Assembly (NCBI GenBank): GCA_011525015.1
Contig: WTJC01000013.1
Span: 63,285-127,284, forward strand
Origin: Flavobacteriales bacterium
Lineage (GTDB): Bacteria; Bacteroidota; Bacteroidia; Flavobacteriales; Flavobacteriaceae
Direction: 5' to 3'
DNA length: 64,000 bases
Within the stretch, counting starts at the first letter, position 1; every line of letters begins with the position of its first letter. The position numbers and the translations under genes are program-made. The notes under the pieces were generated by a model. It was not told the DNA's origin and made no database searches. It saw only the letters and a list, made by a program, of their open reading frames with translations. This document shows, one piece after another, positions 54,921 through 62,546 of this stretch.

Positions 54921-56251
54921 CCAACAGGTGTACAGCTATTTTCGATATAGGTAAGACCAACAAAAAGCTTGTTGTGTTCGACTATAAGTATCAGCTGCTG
55001 CACCATGAAGAAATACAACTAGCCCAAGGACAAGACGAAGATGGTTTTGAATGTGAACAGATTCATTTACTTCAAAATTGGATATTTGAAACGCTCGACC
55101 GTCTCCTTTTCGAGCTCAAAATACCCATTACACATCTCAACTTTAGTACTTATGGAGCGAGCTTAATTCACCTCTCCGAAAAAGATGAAGTACTCACTCC
55201 GCTTTACAACTATTTAAAAGAAGTCGACGAAGATTATATCGAACAGTGGTACAAAGAATATGGTGATGGTCTTGATTTAGACGAATCACTGGGTTCGCCC
55301 AGGGCCGGATTTTTAAATTCTGGAATGCAGCTATTATGGCTCTCTAAAACCAAACCCAAACTCTTTGACCGCATTCGGTGGAGCCTGCATCTTCCACAAT
55401 ATTTGAGCTTCTTAATTCACGGGGCTAAGCATGCGGAATACACGAGTCTCGGCTGTCATACCGCACTTTGGGATTATCGAACTAATGATTACCACTACTG
55501 GGTAAAAAATGAAAAACTTTTATCTAAGTTTCCTTCTTTAATTAAAGGAAGTACAAGCTTTAAAGTCCAATACAAAAATCATGTATTTCAGGTAGGTGCG
55601 GGTATTCACGACTCTTCAGCTTCACTACTTCCCTACATTCAATGTGCAGATGAAAAGTTTATTTTAATGTCAACCGGTACATGGGTGGTGGTGTTTTTTC
55701 CTTTTGAAGATGAGCATCAAAAGATTACACATCCCTTAAAGTACCTTCAAGTTGATTCGAATCAAACCCAGGCCGTTCGTTTACTCATTGGTAAAGAATA
55801 CGAATATCAACTCGAAAAAATAAGTCAAAAGTTCGAGCTAGAGGCTTCTGCTTTGCATGAGCTTTCTCTTGAAAAAAGACGTCTTGAACAATCGAGGAAA
55901 CATACTTGTTTTGAATTCAAACACCTCGATAACGATAAGAATAAAGACAAAGTAGAATTGAGTTCTGCTGCGCAGGCCATTCATCAGCTCAACTATGAAT
56001 TGTGCGAGAAACTCGTTCAAGCCATGAAAATCGATACGAGATCGAACATGACCATCTATATAGAAGGAGGGTTTACAAAAAATAAGTTCTTCTTGGCAAG
56101 TCTTCAACATCATCTTCCAAAGGTTAAAATATTCTCGGCATCACAGGCCTTAGGAACAGCACTTGGAGCTGCCTTAGTACTAGATGAATCTTCAAAAATC
56201 AACTTCGATTTTAAAGAGAATTACAAATTGATTGAATATCTTGATAACTGA
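54917..56251 (+). CDS. FGGY-family carbohydrate kinase, rhamnulokinase-like
   Basis: A 444-residue ASKHA kinase. The N-terminal phosphate loop is AIFDIGKTNKKLVVFD, a variant found in Bacteroidota (the usual form is DxGTT). Later come GIHDSSASLLPY, LMSTGTWVVVFFP and IYIEGGFTKNKFFLASL. It should phosphorylate L-rhamnulose at C1. The ATG overlaps the isomerase stop (ATGA), and the next gene follows at 11 bases. Context makes the substrate likely. Confidence 0.85.
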   Translation: MTNRCTAIFDIGKTNKKLVVFDYKYQLLHHEEIQLAQGQDEDGFECEQIHLLQNWIFETLDRLLFELKIPITHLNFSTYGASLIHLSEKDEVLTPLYNYLKEVDEDYIEQWYKEYGDGLDLDESLGSPRAGFLNSGMQLLWLSKTKPKLFDRIRWSLHLPQYLSFLIHGAKHAEYTSLGCHTALWDYRTNDYHYWVKNEKLLSKFPSLIKGSTSFKVQYKNHVFQVGAGIHDSSASLLPYIQCADEKFILMSTGTWVVVFFPFEDEHQKITHPLKYLQVDSNQTQAVRLLIGKEYEYQLEKISQKFELEASALHELSLEKRRLEQSRKHTCFEFKHLDNDKNKDKVELSSAAQAIHQLNYELCEKLVQAMKIDTRSNMTIYIEGGFTKNKFFLASLQHHLPKVKIFSASQALGTALGAALVLDESSKINFDFKENYKLIEYLDN

Positions 56252-56262
56252 AAACAACGCCT

Positions 56263-57405
56263 ATGCCCTTCAATAAACAATATCCTTCAGTAGAAGATCT
56301 CAGGACAAGAGCTCAGCAAAAAATACCTCGTTTTGCGTTTGAATATCTCGATGGTGGATGTAATGAAGATGTCAATTTACACCGAAACACTTCGGATATA
56401 CGTGAGTTGACTTTGGAACCAAGATATATAAGACCTTACACCAAAAGCGACCTCAGCACAAGCCTTTTTGGACATACCTACGATGCTCCTTTTGGAATCG
56501 CACCAGTGGGATTACAAGGATTGATGTGGCCAAATTCACCAAAAATATTGGCTCAAGCAGCTAAAGAGCATAACATTCCATTCATTTTAAGTACAGTTAC
56601 TACGCTAGACATTGAAGAGGCCTGCAGGATTACAGATGGAAAAGCTTGGTTTCAACTCTACAATCCTGCAGAAGAGGCGATTCGAAACGATATCATTGAT
56701 CGAGCTCAACAGGCGGGCTGTGAGGTTTTGGTACTATTGTGCGATGTTCCGACTTTCGGATACAGACCCCGTGATTATAAAAATGGTTTAGCCCTCCCTC
56801 CCAAAATGAGTATGGCTAACATTTTACAAATTCTTTCTAGACCGCATTGGGCCTTGCAAACCCTTAAACACGGCATACCGACATTTGAAACGCTGAGACC
56901 TTATCAACCCGAAGGACTCAACCTAAGGCAGTTAGGAGCTTTTATGGACAAGACCTTCTCTGGGCGATTAAATGCAGAACGAATTAAACCTATTCGTGAT
57001 CGGTGGAAAGGCAAACTCGTTTTAAAAGGAGTGGCCTCGGTCGAAGATACTAAGGCTGCTATCGAGCTTGGATTTGACGGCATCATTGTTTCAAATCACG
57101 GCGGTAGACAACTAGATGCCGGTGAGTCTTCGATCACAGCATTGCGAAAGATTGTAGAACAGTACAATAACAAAATAACCATCATGCAAGACAGCGGAAT
57201 GCGATCTGGGCCTGACATAGCGCGCTGCCTTTCAGCAGGGGCAGATTTTACCTTTCTCGGAAGAGCCTTTATGTACAGTGTGGCTGCCTTGGGTAACAAA
57301 GGTGGCGAACACGCCATAGACATGTTTAAAACACAATTGAGACAGAATCTAGAGCAATTGTGCTGTGAACGCATTAGCGATTTAAGATCGCACCTAACCA
57401 ACTAA
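56263..57405 (+). CDS. lldD: FMN-dependent alpha-hydroxy-acid (L-lactate) dehydrogenase
   Basis: A 380-residue protein of normal LldD length. The FMN barrel shows APFGIAPVGLQGLMWP, ILSTVTTLDIEE, WFQLYNP, LKGVASVEDT, IIVSNHGGRQLD (active-site His and Arg) and QDSGMRSGPDIARCLSAGA. It oxidises L-lactate to pyruvate with electrons to the quinone pool. In this operon it would consume the L-lactate made by the upstream aldolase/dehydrogenase. Confidence 0.93.
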   Translation: MPFNKQYPSVEDLRTRAQQKIPRFAFEYLDGGCNEDVNLHRNTSDIRELTLEPRYIRPYTKSDLSTSLFGHTYDAPFGIAPVGLQGLMWPNSPKILAQAAKEHNIPFILSTVTTLDIEEACRITDGKAWFQLYNPAEEAIRNDIIDRAQQAGCEVLVLLCDVPTFGYRPRDYKNGLALPPKMSMANILQILSRPHWALQTLKHGIPTFETLRPYQPEGLNLRQLGAFMDKTFSGRLNAERIKPIRDRWKGKLVLKGVASVEDTKAAIELGFDGIIVSNHGGRQLDAGESSITALRKIVEQYNNKITIMQDSGMRSGPDIARCLSAGADFTFLGRAFMYSVAALGNKGGEHAIDMFKTQLRQNLEQLCCERISDLRSHLTN

Positions 57406-57420
57406 GCTAAACATCAAAAC

Positions 57421-58815
57421 ATGAGTACAACAACCGAACCAACAGTAAGCGACGGAGAATTTGAACGCGTAGCCGTTCCCGAATCTAAATTAAAAAGCTG
57501 GAAGAGTTTTTTAGGTATGTATGCTGGAGAGCACGCAGCCGGAACAGAGTTCGTCATCGGCCCCTTATTTTTGACAACAGGAGTAAGCGCTTTTGACCTT
57601 ATTATGGGGCTCATTGTCGGAAATCTTCTGGCTGTTTTAAGTTGGCGATTTTTAACTGCGGAAATTGCAGTACAATACAGACTTACCCTTTATTATCAGT
57701 TGGAAAAAATTTGTGGTTTCAAATTGGTTACCCTCTACAATCTCGCCAACGGGGTATTGTTTTGTTTTCTCGCAGGGGCCATGATCACCGTATCGGCGAC
57801 AGCCGTTGGAATTCCTTTTGATATGCCAATGCCTAAACTGAGCGATACCATGCCCAATGGATTGACATGGATCTTAATTGTCTTGAGTATTGGAATACTC
57901 ATTTCGGTAATCGCTGCCAAGGGATACGACACGGTCTCAAAAGCAGCCAATTATATGGCTCCAATCATCGTACTGGGTTTTTTACTCAGTGGTATTGTGG
58001 CCTTAAGACAATTGGGAGTTCAAAGTTTTGGTGATTTTTGGGCGATTTGGGGTGAAGGAAGCGAGCCCTTTCCGGGTCAAATCAAGTATGGATTTTGGCA
58101 TGTAGCGATTTGGTCTTGGTTCGCCAATGCCGCAATGCATATTGGAATGTCTGATTTATCGGTTTTTCGTTTTGCTCGAAAAGCTTCTTCAGGATGGACC
58201 TCAGCTGCTGGAATGTACATCGGTCATTTTATGGCATGGATAGCGGCGGCACTGCTCTACGCGGTTTACATCAAAAGTAGTGAGGCTCAACAATTTCTTC
58301 TTCAAGGTGAGGCTCCTCCAGTAGCTCCTGGTCCTTTGGCGTATAATGCCTTAGGTGTATTTGGCGTTTTGGTGGTCATCATGGCGGGTTGGACTACAGC
58401 TAACCCTACTATTTATAGAGCTGGATTGGCATTCCAAGCCATCTTTAAAAATACATCCAGATTTAAAATAACACTTCTTGCAGGTGGTCTTGCTACCCTT
58501 GCCGGTATGTTTCCGGCTGTAGCCATGAAACTTTTAGATTTTGTCGCGCTCTACGGATTTATATTAGCGCCAATGGGTGCAATTATTGTCTTTCAACACT
58601 TCTTTGGCAGCTCATTTAAGATTGTAGAAAATTATGCCGAAATCAAAAAGATTTCTATTAATTGGGCTGTACTTATTTCTTGGGTATTAGCTGCTGGAGG
58701 TTGTTATCTTATCGCGCAGCAATTTGACATCTTTTTGAGTTTTATGACCTTACCCGCTTGGATTTGTTGTGGTTTATTGTTTTTGATACTTTCCAAAAAA
58801 GCAGCACGAGCCTAA
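57421..58815 (+). CDS. Purine/cytosine permease-like (NCS1) transporter in a sugar operon
   Basis: A 464-residue membrane protein with about twelve helices and a soluble N-terminal stretch of ~35 residues. Its pattern (GEHAAGTEFVIGPLFLTTGVSAFDLIMG, FWHVAIWSWFANAAMHIGMSDL, GWTTANPTIYRAGLAFQA) fits the NCS1/CodB permeases for nucleobases. No nucleobase gene is nearby; it lies 15 bases after lldD, in the rhamnose-type operon. It may therefore import the sugar or move lactate. Family call moderate, substrate unknown. Confidence 0.75.
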   Translation: MSTTTEPTVSDGEFERVAVPESKLKSWKSFLGMYAGEHAAGTEFVIGPLFLTTGVSAFDLIMGLIVGNLLAVLSWRFLTAEIAVQYRLTLYYQLEKICGFKLVTLYNLANGVLFCFLAGAMITVSATAVGIPFDMPMPKLSDTMPNGLTWILIVLSIGILISVIAAKGYDTVSKAANYMAPIIVLGFLLSGIVALRQLGVQSFGDFWAIWGEGSEPFPGQIKYGFWHVAIWSWFANAAMHIGMSDLSVFRFARKASSGWTSAAGMYIGHFMAWIAAALLYAVYIKSSEAQQFLLQGEAPPVAPGPLAYNALGVFGVLVVIMAGWTTANPTIYRAGLAFQAIFKNTSRFKITLLAGGLATLAGMFPAVAMKLLDFVALYGFILAPMGAIIVFQHFFGSSFKIVENYAEIKKISINWAVLISWVLAAGGCYLIAQQFDIFLSFMTLPAWICCGLLFLILSKKAARA

Positions 58816-58873
58816 TCAAAAGACGGGAATACTTTTCATTGTATCATTTTGATAAATTAAAGTACAAAACAAC

Positions 58874-58902
58874 TTGAAACTCTAAAATATCCCTTACATT
58901 TA
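58874..58902 (+). promoter_or_regulatory. Candidate promoter for the isomerase/epimerase lipoprotein gene
   Basis: TTG at 58874-58876 and TACATTTA at 58895-58902 are separated by 18 bases. This is close to the TTTG-N19-TAnnTTTG pattern of Bacteroidota, about 22 bases before the ATG. Confidence 0.4.
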
Positions 58903-58924
58903 GTACCTAATAAAAGAAACAACT

Positions 58925-59914
58925 ATGACTAAACTCAAAACAATATTTGGATTTTTAATCGCATCGGTCCTATTTATAGGTTGCCAACAAAATCCAGAAA
59001 AGAAAGAAGAAAACGAAGTAAACTTCGGGGTAATTACGTATTCGTTCCGATCTATGCCTGATCAGAGTCCCGAAGCTATTATTGACTATGTGAAACAAAC
59101 AGGCTTGACGCAAGTTGAACTCATGGGAAATCACGCAGAACCTTTTGCAGGTGCTCCAGTCAACCCAGTTTGGGGACATCCAAACAGAAGATTACTATAC
59201 AAGCTTTACAGAAATGAAGAGTTAACTGATGAAGAGCGTGAAGAAGCCTCCTTGCTGCAGCAAGAAATTGCAGCTTATAACGAAGAGGTTGCGCAGTGGC
59301 GTCAAGAAGTAGACTTCGGTAAATTCGAAGAATTGAAAAACATGTACGCCGATGCAGGTATCAGTATTTATGCCTTTAAACCCAGCGTGTTTGGCACAGA
59401 CAATACAGATGAGGACATCAGATATGGAATGCGTGCAGCAAAAGCTTTAGGGGCAACACATATCACCTTAGAACATCCTGAAAACGATGAGCACACAGCG
59501 CGCCTTGGTCGCCTTGCAGAAGAAGAAGGTGTACTAGTAGGTTACCACGGTCATACCCAACAAACTCCAACTTTTTGGGATGACTCTATGGCAATTTCAG
59601 AAGCCATTCGAATGAACTTAGACATCGGTCATTACGTGGCTGCTGGAAATCCAGAACCCTTAAAAATTGTCGAAGAGAAACACGATAAAATTGTGAGTAT
59701 GCATCTCAAAGACAGAAAGAATAAAGAAAATGGTCAGGACAATATGATGTGGGGAGAAGGAGATACTCCTATTCAAGCCCTACTTCAGTTGATAAAAGAC
59801 AAGGGATATGACTTTCCTGTAACCATTGAAATGGAGTATGAAATTCCTGAGGGATCAGATGCTGTACAAGAAGTTAAAAGAAGTTATGACTACGCGAAAT
59901 CTATGCTGAATTAA
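58925..59914 (+). CDS. Sugar phosphate isomerase/epimerase family TIM-barrel lipoprotein
   Basis: A 329-residue protein with a lipobox (VLFIGC). The AP_endonuc_2/xylose-isomerase-like barrel shows FGVITYSFRSMP, LTQVELMGNHAEPF, GATHITLEHPEND, VGYHGHTQQ, NLDIGHYVAAG, VSMHLKDRK and PVTIEMEYEIP, with metal-binding Glu, His and Asp residues. Export of this family is a Bacteroidota habit and the substrate is unknown. It lies 109 bases after the permease with its own candidate promoter. Confidence 0.88.
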   Translation: MTKLKTIFGFLIASVLFIGCQQNPEKKEENEVNFGVITYSFRSMPDQSPEAIIDYVKQTGLTQVELMGNHAEPFAGAPVNPVWGHPNRRLLYKLYRNEELTDEEREEASLLQQEIAAYNEEVAQWRQEVDFGKFEELKNMYADAGISIYAFKPSVFGTDNTDEDIRYGMRAAKALGATHITLEHPENDEHTARLGRLAEEEGVLVGYHGHTQQTPTFWDDSMAISEAIRMNLDIGHYVAAGNPEPLKIVEEKHDKIVSMHLKDRKNKENGQDNMMWGEGDTPIQALLQLIKDKGYDFPVTIEMEYEIPEGSDAVQEVKRSYDYAKSMLN

Positions 59915-59935
59915 AGCAGGATTTTACAGTTATTT

Positions 59936-59968
59936 AAAAACCGATGCTTCAATAAAGTGTCGGTTTTT
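59936..59968. terminator. Bidirectional intrinsic terminator before the altronate-dehydratase-like gene end
   Basis: The stem AAAAACCGATGCTT / AAGTGTCGGTTTTT, including two G-T pairs, has loop CAATA and T-runs on both strands. It lies between two convergent genes. Confidence 0.85.
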
Positions 59969-59969
59969 T

Positions 59970-61577
59970 TTATAGAGAGACCCCGCGTTTCCAAGGGATA
60001 AAGTCAAATTGCTTATGCCTGTCTGCATTTATTGTAAGACGCCCGCTTGCCACTTCAATTATAAATTCCAACAAGAGTTCTCCCATTTCTTCTATTGATT
60101 TCTCACCCCTTATGACCGCACCTGTATCGAAATCTATGATATCTGGCATTTTAGTGCACAAGTCCGAATTTGAAGCTATTTTGAGTACAGGTGTGATTGG
60201 ATTTCCGGTAGGTGTTCCCAGTCCCGTAGTAAAGAGCACGAGATTCGCACCCGAACCAACCATTGCTGTTGTGCTTTCAACATCATTTCCAGGGGTGCAT
60301 AAAAGATTTAGTCCATTTTTGGACACATATTCGGTGTAATCTAGAACATCAACAATTGGTGAAGTTCCTCCTTTTTTGGCAGCACCTGCTGATTTTATGG
60401 CATCTGTAATAAGACCATCCTTGACATTACCTGGCGAAGGATTCATGTCAAAACCCGATCCTACATTTTGAGCACTTTGATCGTAATTGTGCATCAAAGT
60501 CAAAAATTTAGTTGCGATTTCATCATTAACGCAACGATCTACGAGGTCTTGTTCTACGCCACACAATTCGGGAAACTCAGCTAAAATGCTGCTGCCACCT
60601 AAGGCAGATAAGACATCAGAAACATAACCCAGCGTCGGATTTGCTGATATTCCTGAAAATCCATCAGACCCGCCGCATTCGAGTCCAATGGTTAGTTTAG
60701 AAAGTGGAGCTGGAGCTCGTTTTAACTGATTGGCCAATTGAATTTCATTATAAGATTGCTCGATGACTTGAGTCAACATCTGCTCTGTGGTACCCATTTG
60801 TTGTTGTTCAAAAATTAGAACAGGTTTTTTCGAATCAGAAGAGAGCGATTCTAAGGCCTCTTTAAATACCTCTATTTGTAAATGTTGGCAACCTAAGCTC
60901 AAAACCGTCGCTCCTGCAACATTTGGATTATTGACATAGCCCGCTAAAAGACGTGCGAGTAATACAGCATCTTCCTTGGTTCCACCACATCCTCCTTGAT
61001 GCGAGATAAAACGCAAATTCACATGTTCTAAATGTGGAGTGTTTTCCTCTTTCTCTTCCGTTGAATTTTCTTTTTGAAGAAGATTGCGCAAATGCCTGCG
61101 GTAAGGATTAGGGGCTTGTGGAAAGAGCTCTTTTTCAAAAGTGTCTTTAAGAATTTCAATATTTCTGTTCTCACAAAAAACCAAAGGAAAAAACAACCAG
61201 TTATTGGCCGTTCCAACTTGACCATCGGCTCTGTGAAATCCCATAAAGTGTCTGGACTTCCAAGATGAAATATCCGGAGCATTCCAGAGGCTTGTTTTGT
61301 TTTTTCGAATACTTGATGCCGTTTGATGGGCAACATTCGTCGTACTGATCAAATCACCGGCTTTAATGGGGCTGGTAGCCTTTGCCACTATAACACCGTA
61401 CATTACCAACTCCTCACCTACCTCAAGTTGGGCTATACATAACTTATGTTTTTGAGGAATGGTTTCATTGACCACCACTTTAGCACCATCAATCTGTAGT
61501 TCGGTCCCCGCTGTGATTTCAGATAAAGCGACAATCACGTTGTCTTTAGCGTGTATTTTAAGGAAGCTCGTATTCAT
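59970..61577 (-). CDS. UxaA family altronate dehydratase-like hydro-lyase
   Basis: A 535-residue protein with the full two-part UxaA layout. An N-terminal SAF domain (about 1-90, FLKIHAKDNVIVAL) precedes the large D-galactarate/altronate dehydratase domain with GFHRADGQVGTANNW, HQGGCGGTKEDA, GLECGGSDGFSGISANP and LLCTPGNDVESTTAMVGSG. The enzyme family removes water from D-altronate or related aldonates using iron. No other uronate gene is near, so its substrate may be another aldonic acid. Confidence 0.88.
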   Translation of the reverse strand: MNTSFLKIHAKDNVIVALSEITAGTELQIDGAKVVVNETIPQKHKLCIAQLEVGEELVMYGVIVAKATSPIKAGDLISTTNVAHQTASSIRKNKTSLWNAPDISSWKSRHFMGFHRADGQVGTANNWLFFPLVFCENRNIEILKDTFEKELFPQAPNPYRRHLRNLLQKENSTEEKEENTPHLEHVNLRFISHQGGCGGTKEDAVLLARLLAGYVNNPNVAGATVLSLGCQHLQIEVFKEALESLSSDSKKPVLIFEQQQMGTTEQMLTQVIEQSYNEIQLANQLKRAPAPLSKLTIGLECGGSDGFSGISANPTLGYVSDVLSALGGSSILAEFPELCGVEQDLVDRCVNDEIATKFLTLMHNYDQSAQNVGSGFDMNPSPGNVKDGLITDAIKSAGAAKKGGTSPIVDVLDYTEYVSKNGLNLLCTPGNDVESTTAMVGSGANLVLFTTGLGTPTGNPITPVLKIASNSDLCTKMPDIIDFDTGAVIRGEKSIEEMGELLLEFIIEVASGRLTINADRHKQFDFIPWKRGVSL

Positions 61578-61629
61578 TTTGAAAACAAAGTACTCCTAAA
61601 GCTATGAATTTAAAAAGAAATGAAAGTGT

Positions 61630-62037
61630 TTAAAATAAGGATAAAACCCACTCTTTGACTGTTGTCACACCATCTAGAAAGAATATAGTAAGCTGATCAG
61701 TTATTCCAAAGAAAAGCAACAAAAAGGCTCCTACGAGTGAGATCAATTCAATCCACTCAAAAAATGATTTTTCTTGTTTCTCTCTTCTTATATCATAGCG
61801 CATATGGGTCCCAATTGTTTTTCCGATATTTTCAAAAATCTGTTTTTGATTTTGAACTGAATCCTCCAATTGTGATTCTTGTTTTTTAGAAGCTAAAGAT
61901 GATATGGTTTTGGAATAGGCATCGTCCTGTTTGTTTAAAAACAATTTGACAAAGGCCGTCATTACCGTTTTGATTAGGTAGTAAGAAAGTAAGAAAATAC
62001 AAAGCACGAAAAACCACATAGTCGAATCGGAACACAT
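61630..62037 (-). CDS. Hypothetical protein with two membrane helices
   Basis: A 135-residue protein that I do not recognise; a start at Met7 (62019) is also possible. Hydrophobic segments lie at about residues 7-35 and 95-120. Between them is a charged helical stretch rich in Gln, Lys and Ser (about 40-90) that could form a coiled coil. It is 52 bases upstream of the UxaA-like gene on the same strand. Confidence 0.55.
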   Translation of the reverse strand: MCSDSTMWFFVLCIFLLSYYLIKTVMTAFVKLFLNKQDDAYSKTISSLASKKQESQLEDSVQNQKQIFENIGKTIGTHMRYDIRREKQEKSFFEWIELISLVGAFLLLFFGITDQLTIFFLDGVTTVKEWVLSLF

Positions 62038-62173
62038 ATTCGAAATTTACTAAAATGCCTCGGACTCTTTTTGTTTAGTGTCAAATAAAATATCAGAACA
62101 CTGAAAAATACTACATTTCTCGTTTATATGTTATCAGAAAAAACTGATGGTGAACTACAAGTAAAATAAAAAT

Positions 62174-62202
62174 GGGGTGGAATCTAAATCAGAAACCACC
62201 CC
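62174..62202 (-). terminator. Probable terminator of the small minus-strand gene
   Basis: On the minus strand GGGGTGG / CCACCCC with a 15-base loop is followed by ATTTTTATTTTA. Its place just after the stop at 62236 supports that small ORF as a transcribed gene. Confidence 0.55.
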
Positions 62203-62235
62203 TATTGTTAACCAAACAATTTAAGCTCAATGGAA

Positions 62236-62427
62236 TTATTCTAAATGTTGTTGGTTAGGTAATACTTTGAGATTAAAAACTAAATAGGAACTCTTTTCTA
62301 AGCCATGCTCAAATTCATCAGTAACAAGGTTAAAAACCTCCTTGTCTGCATTAACCAAATCCGTTTGAGATAGCGTAAAAAAAGATGCACATAGCATCGG
62401 CATTACAAGTGTAATGACTTGGTTCAT
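62236..62427 (-). CDS. Small putative secreted peptide
   Basis: A 63-residue ORF with a hydrophobic N-terminus (VITLVMPMLCASFFTLSQ) that could be a signal peptide, and an acidic mature part of about 40 residues. No family is recognised. A terminator-like hairpin follows its stop and it lies in an otherwise empty stretch, which favours a real gene, but coding evidence is thin. Confidence 0.4.
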   Translation of the reverse strand: MNQVITLVMPMLCASFFTLSQTDLVNADKEVFNLVTDEFEHGLEKSSYLVFNLKVLPNQQHLE

Positions 62428-62546
62428 TTTTATTAGTTTAGTTGCAATTAAAGATAAATAATTTTTGTTTTAATTTCTTACACTTCTTTAAAAAATTTAT
62501 AAATTCAAATGCATCTTTTTATAAGTTGCTAATAACCAACTAACTG

